From assembly GCA_043755435.1 (NCBI GenBank), contig JAYUSZ010000269.1, positions 1 to 9,555 of the forward strand: a stretch of DNA of 9,555 bases, written 5' to 3'. Below the pieces are notes generated by a model that was given only the letters and a program-made list of their open reading frames with translations, ran no database searches and was not told the origin of the DNA. The translations under genes and the position numbers were made by a program. This stretch comes from JANXSF01 sp043755435. Its GTDB lineage: Bacteria > Acidobacteriota > Terriglobia > Bryobacterales > Bryobacteraceae. Positions 1 through 5,872 of the stretch are shown here, piece by piece. The number at the start of each line of letters is the position of its first letter. Positions within the stretch are counted from its first letter, which is position 1.

Positions 1-260
1 AAATTTGTACGTTTGTGGCTGTTGATGAAACATGCCGCTTGCACGCTCGTGGCTCTGCTGCTGAGTGGCGTATGATCTGATGACAAAGCGAACTGGAGGA
101 AGATCGTTCGGGAATACTGTTTGGTGGATATCTTGCAGCGCCTTATCGGCCAGCAACGGGATCGTTGCCTGACTTTTGGACTTACCGCCGGCATGATTTA
201 CATTATCAGGCCAATGGACATCCTGCGTTCCATCCACGCACCCATGTATAATCCCTATTC
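1..260. other. Left-edge region with no intact gene; possible degenerate coding remnant
   Basis: No complete gene is visible. One + strand frame is open from 84 to a TAA at 249-251 (55 codons) and its composition looks protein-like (segments such as GGYLAAPYRP and LPDFWTYRRHDLHY), but it has no ATG and is preceded by two TGA codons at 78-83. In another frame an ATG at 25 opens a short hydrophobic, signal-peptide-like stretch (MKHAACTLVALLLSGV) that stops at 73-75. This could be a frameshifted tail of an upstream gene or chance. The segment also carries the promoter region of the next gene. I do not recognise a family. Confidence 0.25.
247..252 (+). promoter_or_regulatory. Consensus -10 box (TATAAT) just upstream of the hydroxyacid dehydrogenase gene
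   Basis: A perfect TATAAT lies 8 nt before the ATG at 261, so transcription would begin at or just before the start codon. No convincing -35 hexamer is seen 16-18 nt upstream, and there is no Shine-Dalgarno before either candidate ATG (261 or 267). A leaderless transcript would explain both facts. It could still be a chance match. Confidence 0.4.
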
Positions 261-1295
261 ATGCCAATGGACAATTTCAAAGTAGGAATCACTTCCGATT
301 TCTATACCGATGCCAAGGGAAAGTTTGAAAGAATTGTGGAGGCGAAGTTGGGAAGTTTTGCGGTGGAGGCCCTGCCGTCGCGCCCCAACAACGTTGCCGT
401 ACTTGAGGATATAGACGCAGTGGACGCCATCTTCGCAATGGCAACGAAGTTCACCACCGAGAGCGTACGGGGTGCTAAACGGTTGGCGCTGATTTCGCGT
501 TGGGGCGTTGGGTACGACATGATCGACGTGCCTGCTTTGACCGAAGCTGGGATCGCTTTGGCGATTACGCCAGGAGCGGTGCGGCGTCCAGTAGCGGAGG
601 CAATCGTTGCCCTGCTATTTGCGCTTACCACCAATCTGATGAAACAGGATCGTCTTGTGCGGAACGGAGGCTGGCGCAGCCAATTGCCTTCGCTGGGCCG
701 GAATATTAAAGGCCGGACGCTTGGTTCGGTTGGCTGCGGGAACATCGCTGGAGAGTTGTTCAGGATGTCTGCCTCACTGGGCTTTGGCAGGCTTATCGCT
801 CATGATCCTTTTGTTACTACTGCTCAGGCGGAAGCTTTGGGTGTGGAGTTGGTATCGCTAGAAGAAGTTTTTACCCAAAGTGATTTTGTCACCGTCAACC
901 TGCCTCTTTCTGCACCAACCAAGGGATTGATTGACCTGACCTTACTAAAAAAGATGAAGCCGACTGCATACCTGATTAACACGTCGAGGGGACCAATCGT
1001 CAACGAGGCTGACTTGGTTTACGCACTGGAACAGCGAATGATAGCTGGTGCTGGACTGGATGTGTTTGAGCAGGAACCACTCCCCGCAGGAAGTAAGTTG
1101 CGGGAATTGGACAGCGTAATTCTGGCGCCCCATGCCCTTGCCTGGACGGAAGAGTTGGCGCGAGATAACAGCCTGGAAGCTTGTCAGAACATTTTGACAA
1201 TTCGGGCAGGACGTGTGCCGGCAGCAATCGTGAATCCCGAAGTATTGATGCGGCCTGAATTTCTAAGAAAATTAGAATCCTATCGGAGAACTTGA
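261..1295 (+). CDS. D-isomer-specific 2-hydroxyacid dehydrogenase (NAD-dependent, phosphoglycerate dehydrogenase-like)
   Basis: A cytosolic oxidoreductase of 344 residues, the usual size for single-unit members of this family, which interconvert 2-hydroxy acids and 2-keto acids with NAD(H). Residues about 150-185 form the Rossmann nucleotide-binding unit. The glycine motif reads GCGNIA at 158-163, with Ala in place of the third Gly, and Asp182 (HDP) is the acidic residue expected for NAD over NADP. The catalytic Arg243 (NTSRG), Glu272 (DVFEQEP) and His291 (APHALAW) are all present. There is no C-terminal ACT regulatory domain, so it is not a full-length regulated SerA. ATG 261 is chosen, but ATG 267 is equally possible because neither has a Shine-Dalgarno. 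It overlaps the aldolase gene by one base and a GntR regulator follows, so I infer a role in sugar-acid catabolism rather than serine synthesis. The substrate is unknown. Confidence 0.88.
   Translation: MPMDNFKVGITSDFYTDAKGKFERIVEAKLGSFAVEALPSRPNNVAVLEDIDAVDAIFAMATKFTTESVRGAKRLALISRWGVGYDMIDVPALTEAGIALAITPGAVRRPVAEAIVALLFALTTNLMKQDRLVRNGGWRSQLPSLGRNIKGRTLGSVGCGNIAGELFRMSASLGFGRLIAHDPFVTTAQAEALGVELVSLEEVFTQSDFVTVNLPLSAPTKGLIDLTLLKKMKPTAYLINTSRGPIVNEADLVYALEQRMIAGAGLDVFEQEPLPAGSKLRELDSVILAPHALAWTEELARDNSLEACQNILTIRAGRVPAAIVNPEVLMRPEFLRKLESYRRT
1285..1288 (+). promoter_or_regulatory. Shine-Dalgarno that sets the aldolase start
   Basis: GGAG lies 6 nt before ATG 1295, inside the last codons of the dehydrogenase gene. 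It selects ATG 1295 over the in-frame TTG at 1292 and gives the one-base stop/start overlap TGATG (1293-1297), typical of translational coupling. Confidence 0.7.
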
Positions 1296-2071
1296 TGAAA
1301 AACCGTTTTCGAGATGTAGTTGCGGAAGGCAAAATTCCTGTTGGCCACATGGTGTGGGAGTTTGCCACCAGAGGCATTGCCAAGATTGTGGATTCCACGG
1401 GTTTGGACTTTGTGGTTTACGACATGGAGCATTCGGCCTTTGACGTGGACAAAGTGGCGGATCTGCTTGCATGGGCACAGGCTGCAGATTTTACGCCGTT
1501 TGTGCGGGTGCCTTATTGTGACTATCAGTTCATGGCTCGGCTGATGGACGCTGGGGCAATGGGGATTATGGTGGGAAACGTGAAGAACACGGAAGAGGCC
1601 CGACGCATTGTCCAGGCTGTTAAGTTTGCTCCGCTTGGAGGGCGTGGTGTTGGGCTTGGTTCCGCACATACCGGCTATATGGCTCCGGATCCTGTTTCTT
1701 ACTTCCAAAGTATTAACCGGTCTTCGGTTATTATCTGCCAAATTGAATCGAAGGAAGGGGTAGATAATGCTGAAGATATTGCTGCTATTGAAGGGGTGGA
1801 TATTTTATGGGTAGGCCATTTTGACTTATCCACATCGTTGGGAATTCCCGGGCAATTTCAGCATCCTTTATTTCTTGAAGCGATCGCGAAAACTGTTGAA
1901 GCAGCGCGCAAGCACAACAAGTTATTAGGCATTCAGCCGAGCACTCCGCAACAGTTGGAACAATGGGTGCACGCCGGCTTTAACGTTATATCTTGGGGAG
2001 TTGATTCGGCGGTCTACAGGGCTGCTCTGCTTGGCGGAGTGAATGCTGTTCGAGCAATAACAAATCGATAA
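1295..2071 (+). CDS. HpcH/HpaI aldolase family protein (class II, 2-keto-3-deoxy sugar-acid aldolase-like)
   Basis: A metal-dependent aldolase of 258 residues, the normal length for the HpaI/GarL/YfaU group, which cleave 2-keto-3-deoxy sugar acids or 4-hydroxy-2-keto acids to pyruvate plus an aldehyde. Family landmarks appear in order: DMEHS with the catalytic His46, RVP with Arg71 that binds the pyruvate carboxylate, a DAGAMGIMVGNV strand, GRGVG near 117, then metal ligands Glu151 (QIESKEG) and Asp177 in VGHFDLS. The usual VGPxDLS is VGH here, and the usual Pro in the GIMVP strand is Gly, so it belongs to a side branch and the exact substrate cannot be assigned. It is translationally coupled to the preceding dehydrogenase gene. 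The two enzymes plausibly act on the same sugar-acid or keto-acid route. The family call is firm; substrate and pathway are inferred. Confidence 0.9.
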   Translation: MKNRFRDVVAEGKIPVGHMVWEFATRGIAKIVDSTGLDFVVYDMEHSAFDVDKVADLLAWAQAADFTPFVRVPYCDYQFMARLMDAGAMGIMVGNVKNTEEARRIVQAVKFAPLGGRGVGLGSAHTGYMAPDPVSYFQSINRSSVIICQIESKEGVDNAEDIAAIEGVDILWVGHFDLSTSLGIPGQFQHPLFLEAIAKTVEAARKHNKLLGIQPSTPQQLEQWVHAGFNVISWGVDSAVYRAALLGGVNAVRAITNR

Positions 2072-2096
2072 ATTACGGCCAGTTAATGTTTTATTT

Positions 2097-2133
2097 TAAG
2101 ATTGCATCTTATTATTGAATGGAGGACAATAAT
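2097..2133. promoter_or_regulatory. Two adjoining palindromes in the gntR leader (candidate operator or RNA hairpins)
   Basis: TAAGAT-TGC-ATCTTA (2097-2111) is directly followed, sharing one base, by ATTATTG-9 nt-CAATAAT (2111-2117 and 2127-2133), a perfect 7-bp repeat. Both lie 33-69 nt before the GntR start, where an autoregulator would bind. A TATTAT at 2110-2115 could be a -10 box. In RNA, the loop of the second hairpin would present the GGAGG at 2121-2125. They could also be a weak end-of-operon structure for the aldolase gene. Confidence 0.4.
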
Positions 2134-2143
2134 GTATTACTAA
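2132..2143 (+). CDS. Three-codon leader mini-ORF (Met-Tyr-Tyr-stop) with strong Shine-Dalgarno
   Basis: GGAGG at 2121-2125 is the strongest ribosome-binding site in this part of the window. It sits 6 nt before an ATG that reads Met-Tyr-Tyr and then TAA. The regulator gene itself starts 22 nt after that stop, in another frame, with a poorly spaced AAAGGA (2147-2152, 13 nt before its ATG). Ribosomes may therefore load on the mini-ORF and reinitiate. It may also be a relic of an earlier start. Confidence 0.25.
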   Translation: MYY

Positions 2144-2165
2144 TTAAAAGGATAGTTCACCCCCC

Positions 2166-2831
2166 ATGAGAATTCTTCCTGAACCAGTTCGAGCAGATTC
2201 ATTATCGCGGCAAGTGTTTGGCATTTTGAAAGATGCTGTTTTTCAAGGTAAGTTCAAGCCAGGCGAACAACTTCCAGAAATTCAAGTAGCGCGATGGTTG
2301 AATGTAAGCCAAGCGACCGTGCGTGAAGCGTTGGTCCAAATGGAACAATGCGGCTTGGTGGTTCGCTTCAAGAACCGAAAGACCCAGGTTGCCAGGCTAA
2401 CCAAAGATGATGTTCTTGATCGTTTGTCGATGTGTTCAGCACTGGAACCAAAAGCTGCATCAAGAGCTGCGGCAGTACTCAGCAGCAGCGATTTCGCAGA
2501 ATTGGATGAGAGAGTGGAGGCGATTGAGAGGATGCCGGAAGAGGGCGGGACGTTCTTGGCGTCAATGGCCCATTTGGAATTTCACCAGCTTATTTGGGAA
2601 AAGACAAATAGCCCTATTCTGATTCGTACTTTGGAACATCTCACCACGCCTTTGTTCGCATTCCTGAAACCTGAACATTCTGGCACAATCGACCCGCACC
2701 GGGTTATTCTTGAAGCGCTACGAAGTGGTGATAAAACGGCGATTGAACAAGCGGTACAGGCCGATATTGATGGCACCTGTAATTGGTACCTTAATTTGGA
2801 GCGCAATACCGAAATTGTTTCAGCCGCCTAG
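2166..2831 (+). CDS. GntR-family transcriptional regulator, FadR/FCD subfamily
   Basis: A cytosolic DNA-binding regulator of 221 residues, typical for FCD-type GntR proteins. Residues about 10-78 form the winged helix-turn-helix (DSLSRQVFGILKDAVFQGKF, then PGEQLPEIQVARWL and VSQATVREALVQME). Residues about 85-210 form the all-helical FCD ligand-binding domain. In metal-binding FCD proteins the ligands are normally one Asp and three His. Here the matching positions read His136, His140, His178 and Asp200, so the Asp and one His have changed places. FCD proteins usually sense small carboxylic acids and repress neighbouring catabolic genes, so the upstream dehydrogenase-aldolase pair is the likely target. 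ATG 2166 is used; AAAGGA at 2147-2152 is 13 nt upstream. The inducer is unknown. Confidence 0.9.
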   Translation: MRILPEPVRADSLSRQVFGILKDAVFQGKFKPGEQLPEIQVARWLNVSQATVREALVQMEQCGLVVRFKNRKTQVARLTKDDVLDRLSMCSALEPKAASRAAAVLSSSDFAELDERVEAIERMPEEGGTFLASMAHLEFHQLIWEKTNSPILIRTLEHLTTPLFAFLKPEHSGTIDPHRVILEALRSGDKTAIEQAVQADIDGTCNWYLNLERNTEIVSAA

Positions 2832-2838
2832 GGCAGAA

Positions 2839-3216
2839 CTATAACTTCTTCTTGATTTCGGCGGCGTTCTTGGCATCCGGTGCCAATTCAAGGTACTTTG
2901 AGTACGCTTCTTTTGCGGCCTTTGAATCCTTAGATTTTGCCAATGCATTGCCTAGCCACAGATATGCATCGGCACTTTGCGGATTCCATTTTGTTGCTTC
3001 ACGAAAACGTGCAATCGCGGCTTTGTAGGAACCTTTCTTAAGGTAATACTTGCCAGTTGTGATTTCGGTTTCGGCTTGCAGAGGGTTGAACTCATACTCT
3101 TTGGGTGGCTGAAGTGTTTTGTCTTCTTCCACGGGTTCTTGTGGCTTGGGCTCGGCGGCAGGCTTTTGAGCAAAAAGCGCGAAAGAAGTCACGAAAGCGA
3201 GGAGTAGACGTTTCAC
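2839..3216 (-). CDS. Small exported tetratricopeptide-repeat protein
   Basis: A 125-residue protein with an N-terminal signal peptide (MKRLLLAFVTSFALFA, likely cleaved after Ala16; no lipobox Cys). A Pro/Glu/Lys-rich linker (about 17-45) comes next, then two TPR helical repeats at about 50-82 (GKYYLKKGSYKAAIARFREA) and 83-116 (AYLWLGNALAKSKDSKAAKEA), and a Lys-rich C-terminus. TPRs mediate protein-protein contact, so this is probably a periplasmic or surface scaffold; the partner is unknown. The start is GTG at 3216, and AAGGAG directly abuts it, too close to serve it. The GTG overlaps the TGA of a Met-Lys-Glu mini-ORF (3224-3213). The gene is divergent from uvrC and ends 7 nt from the convergent GntR gene, leaving no room for a dedicated terminator. 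Fold and export are well supported; function is not assigned. Confidence 0.8.
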   Translation of the reverse strand: MKRLLLAFVTSFALFAQKPAAEPKPQEPVEEDKTLQPPKEYEFNPLQAETEITTGKYYLKKGSYKAAIARFREATKWNPQSADAYLWLGNALAKSKDSKAAKEAYSKYLELAPDAKNAAEIKKKL

Positions 3217-3233
3217 TCCTTCATTCTACTCCC

Positions 3234-3258
3234 ACCAGCAGATTTGCGCGATGCTGGT
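3234..3258. promoter_or_regulatory. Perfect 7-bp inverted repeat between the divergent TPR gene and uvrC
   Basis: ACCAGCA (3234-3240) and TGCTGGT (3252-3258) are separated by 11 nt and lie in the 69-nt divergent spacer. Centre-to-centre spacing of about 18 nt would suit a dimeric DNA-binding protein that controls one or both genes. It does not match the gapped CTGT/ACAG LexA box of gammaproteobacteria or the GAAC/GTTC SOS box of Gram-positives. A chance repeat of this size is possible. Confidence 0.3.
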
Positions 3259-3285
3259 AGAAGCAACTCTGCAAGTTACTTCGCA

Positions 3286-5127
3286 ATGAAAGAAATACCG
3301 CTTCGTGAACGTGTCGCGCTTCTGCCGCAAGAGCCTGGTGTCTACTTGTACAAAGACGCTGCGGGTGTGATCATCTATGTGGGAAAAGCGAAGAACCTGC
3401 GAGCCCGTGTGCGGAACTACTTCTCTGAAGACAGTTTGGCAGCACCAAAAAATGGAACGCTGATCAGCGTTGCAACTTCGCTTGATTACATTCTGGTGGA
3501 TAACGAAAAAGAGGCGCTGGCGCTTGAGAATAATTTAATCAAGCAGTATCAGCCCCGGTTCAATATTCTGCTGCGGGATGACAAGACTTACCCTTACATC
3601 AAAATGACGGCGGAGAAATTTCCACGTGTGTATGTCACCCGCCGGTTGAATAAGGAAGATTCGTTTCACGGCCCTTACTTTCCAGGCAATTTGGCTTATC
3701 GACTGGTGGATGTGATTCACCGCCGCTTTCAGGTTCCATCCTGCAAAATCGATCTTACCCGGAAGCATGCGCAGCCATGTCTGGAATATCACATTAAGCG
3801 TTGTTTGGGTCCTTGTGTGGAAGGGCTTACCACTGATGAAGAGTATGCGGCAGCCGCGCGACGAGCGCGAATGTTTTTGGAAGGGAAGCACAAAGAACTG
3901 CGCGAAGAAATCCGCTTGCAGATGGCGCAAGCATCAGAGGAACTGAACTTCGAACGCGCCGCCGCCGCGCGTGATCTGCTGACAACAGTGGACGAAATGG
4001 AGGAACGCCAGAAGATGGCCGCTGCCTCCGGTGATGACATCGACATTTTCGCGTATCATGCTGAACCACCCTTGGTAGCGGTCAACCTGTTTCACGTGCG
4101 CAATGGGCGCATTGTGGATCGTAAAGAAATGTTCTGGGAGGACCAACATCAGTTTGATCCGCAGGAATTCATTGCGTCCTTGTTGAAGCAAATCTATCTT
4201 GGTGGGCGTTATGTTCCGGGCCTGATCCACGTACCTGCTGAGTTCGACGATTGCGAACTTCTGGAAGAATATCTGAGTGAAAAACGCGGCCGCAAAGTGG
4301 AAATTCACACGCCGCAGCGGGGGCAGAAAAAGGCATTGGCGGGCCTGGTAGAAATGAATGCTCAGCACAGTTTTGAAAGCCGATTTCGTGTGTTGAAGCC
4401 TTCCAGTTCATCAATTGCCGCTGCGGTTGAAGAAGCCCTGGGCCTGCCAGAACCGCCGAAGCGAATTGAGTGTTTTGACATTTCACACATTCAAGGCACA
4501 GACAAAGTGGCCAGCATGGTGGTGTGGGAAAACGGCCGGATGAACAAATCGGCATATCGTAAGTTCATCATTAAGACGGTGGAAGGCAACGACGATTTTG
4601 CCTCCATGCGCGAAGTGGTATTGCGGCGCTATAGCCGCCTGCTGGAAGAAAAAGAGACCATGCCCAGCCTGGTGATCGTGGATGGCGGTTTAGGCCAACT
4701 TCACGCTGCACAGGAATCGCTTGAGAAGCTGGGATTGGTGACGCAACCACTGGCATCGATAGCGAAGAGAGAAGAATGGATTTACGTGCTGGGGCAGGAA
4801 GATGAGCCCATTGTGTTGGATCGTCATTCGCCTGTGCTGCATCTTATACAGGTAATCCGGGACGAAGCCCATCGCTTTGCTGTGACGTTTCATCGGACTC
4901 GGCGCAATGCTTCGCGGCTGACGAGCGAACTGGCGGAGATTCCCGGTGTGGGCACGAAGACTGTGCAGAAACTGCTGCGGACCTTGGGAAGTATTCAACA
5001 GGTAAAAGCGGCCAATGAGGAGCAACTGGCAGCGGTGGTAGGCCTTGCGGCTGCACGCAGACTGCGACAATTTTATGATTCCGAACAAAGCAACAACCCA
5101 AGTACCGATTATCGAACCTCTGGCTGA
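3286..5127 (+). CDS. uvrC: UvrABC excinuclease subunit C
   Basis: The dual-incision nuclease of nucleotide excision repair, recruited by UvrB to cut the damaged strand on both sides of a lesion. From ATG 3286 it is 613 residues, the normal UvrC length. The N-terminal GIY-YIG nuclease shows GVY (18-20), YVG (31-33), Arg39 and the EALALE motif (76-81) and makes the 3' cut. Four cysteines at 153, 165, 173 and 177 match the conserved Cys cluster of the family. The UVR/UvrB-binding motif lies at about 203-240. The C-terminal RNase H-like nuclease, which makes the 5' cut, has Asp398 (FDISH), Asp466 (IVDGG) and His529 (DEAHRFA). A helix-hairpin-helix (EIPGVGTKT, about 548-598) ends the protein. An in-frame TTG at 3244 would add 14 unlikely residues. 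No Shine-Dalgarno is evident. The 3' end overlaps the nitroreductase gene by 53 nt. Confidence 0.96.
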   Translation: MKEIPLRERVALLPQEPGVYLYKDAAGVIIYVGKAKNLRARVRNYFSEDSLAAPKNGTLISVATSLDYILVDNEKEALALENNLIKQYQPRFNILLRDDKTYPYIKMTAEKFPRVYVTRRLNKEDSFHGPYFPGNLAYRLVDVIHRRFQVPSCKIDLTRKHAQPCLEYHIKRCLGPCVEGLTTDEEYAAAARRARMFLEGKHKELREEIRLQMAQASEELNFERAAAARDLLTTVDEMEERQKMAAASGDDIDIFAYHAEPPLVAVNLFHVRNGRIVDRKEMFWEDQHQFDPQEFIASLLKQIYLGGRYVPGLIHVPAEFDDCELLEEYLSEKRGRKVEIHTPQRGQKKALAGLVEMNAQHSFESRFRVLKPSSSSIAAAVEEALGLPEPPKRIECFDISHIQGTDKVASMVVWENGRMNKSAYRKFIIKTVEGNDDFASMREVVLRRYSRLLEEKETMPSLVIVDGGLGQLHAAQESLEKLGLVTQPLASIAKREEWIYVLGQEDEPIVLDRHSPVLHLIQVIRDEAHRFAVTFHRTRRNASRLTSELAEIPGVGTKTVQKLLRTLGSIQQVKAANEEQLAAVVGLAAARRLRQFYDSEQSNNPSTDYRTSG

Positions 5128-5671
5128 GCGCTGGAGTCCGCGGGCTTTCTTAAAGCAGCCGGTGGAGGATGCAAAACTGCTGGCGCTATTTGAAGCCTTT
5201 CGCTGGGCACCGTCCAGCATGAATGAGCAGCCGTGGTATCTGCTGGTTGCGACTCAGGGTGACGCTGCAGGTTTCAGCAAGATGTTGAGTTGCCTGGTGG
5301 ATCAAAATCAGGTATGGGCGAAGGATGCTCCAGTGCTGATGATTACACTGGCGAAGACAACCTTTAACCGCAATGGTAATCCGAACCGGACTGCGCTGCA
5401 TGATACTGGGATTGCCTTCATGGCAATGTCGGTGCAGGCTACGGCGATGGGATTGCAGGTTCATGGCATGGGTGGGATCCACGTGGATAAGATCAAGCAG
5501 GAATATGGACTGCCCGCCGATGTGGAAGCCGTGGCTGGAGTGGCTTTGGGATATCCAGGGGAGGCAGATCAACTGAGTGAGCCGCTGCGATCACGAGAGT
5601 TGGCGACTAGAACTCGCAAGGGGTTGGCGGAGTTTGTGTTTAAGGGATGGAAAGAGAGTTACTTGGGTTAA
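5075..5671 (+). CDS. Nitroreductase-family FMN-dependent oxidoreductase
   Basis: A 198-residue flavoprotein, the usual size for the nitroreductase superfamily, which are generally dimers with FMN at the interface and use NAD(P)H to reduce nitro groups, quinones or enones. The FMN-contacting ERWSPRAF (18-25), the conserved APSSMNEQPW (45-54), the central helix starting HDTGIAF (109-115) and VALGYPGE (156-163) are visible. The physiological substrate cannot be read from sequence, and the family name does not prove nitro-compound reduction. ATG 5075 lies inside uvrC in a different frame. No Shine-Dalgarno is seen, so translation may depend on ribosomes finishing uvrC. A later start would lose the N-terminal strand before the Arg motif. 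The gene converges on serC across a hairpin-rich spacer. Confidence 0.88.
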   Translation: MIPNKATTQVPIIEPLAERWSPRAFLKQPVEDAKLLALFEAFRWAPSSMNEQPWYLLVATQGDAAGFSKMLSCLVDQNQVWAKDAPVLMITLAKTTFNRNGNPNRTALHDTGIAFMAMSVQATAMGLQVHGMGGIHVDKIKQEYGLPADVEAVAGVALGYPGEADQLSEPLRSRELATRTRKGLAEFVFKGWKESYLG

Positions 5672-5684
5672 GTTTAATAGCCGG

Positions 5685-5726
5685 TTGGCGTATCGTCGAG
5701 AGATGAACTCTCGTACCTTGAGCCAA
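5685..5726. repeat. Imperfect hairpin in the convergent spacer (element 1)
   Basis: Nested arms TTGGC/GCCAA (5685-5689 with 5722-5726), GTA/TAC (5690-5692 with 5714-5716) and CGAGAG/CTCTCG (5697-5702 with 5708-5713) close over a 5-nt loop. That gives 14 pairs with small bulges. It starts 13 nt after the nitroreductase stop. No T-tract follows on either strand, so it is not a classical intrinsic terminator, though it may protect or trim mRNA ends. Confidence 0.5.
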
Positions 5727-5751
5727 TAGTTTACGAGGCCTGCGAAATCCA

Positions 5752-5821
5752 GGACGGGGCTACAATTCCAATCGAGATCTTCTACTTACTGAAGATGTGC
5801 AACGGAATTAAACCCCCGTCC
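5752..5821. repeat. Long imperfect inverted repeat with 31-nt arms (element 2)
   Basis: Three perfect stems are stacked with symmetric internal loops: GGACGGGG/CCCCGTCC (5752-5759 with 5814-5821), a 4x4 loop, AATTCC/GGAATT (5764-5769 with 5804-5809), a 7x7 loop, and ATCTTC/GAAGAT (5777-5782 with 5791-5796) closing an 8-nt loop. Counted base by base, 23 of 31 arm positions can pair. No reading frame or T-tract accounts for it. It could be a palindromic dispersed repeat, a structured RNA, or a bidirectional 3'-end element for the two converging genes. Confidence 0.55.
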
Positions 5822-5872
5822 CGGAATTTCAAGAACTCTACATCAAGGGTTCACAACGGCGGGTTGAGTTTA

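Noticed and set aside
302..745. Long open frame on the minus strand inside the hydroxyacid dehydrogenase gene
   Set aside because: It lies wholly opposite a gene with clear family motifs and its translation shows no domain; it is a shadow of codon use.
1280..1741. 153-codon minus-strand frame opposite the aldolase gene
   Set aside because: Its His/Asn-rich, low-complexity translation and complete overlap with a motif-verified aldolase gene mark it as an antisense shadow.
3244..3285. TTG start adding 14 residues to UvrC
   Set aside because: The added residues do not fit UvrC N-termini, the TTG lies in the loop of the inverted repeat, and ATG 3286 gives a normal UvrC start.
4690..5220. 176-codon minus-strand frame across the uvrC/nitroreductase junction
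   Set aside because: It is antisense to two genes with recognised domains, with no start signal and no recognisable motif.
5854..5866. CAAC-GGCGG-GTTG hairpin after the serC stop as an intrinsic terminator
   Set aside because: The stem is only 4 bp and no T-tract follows on the minus strand.
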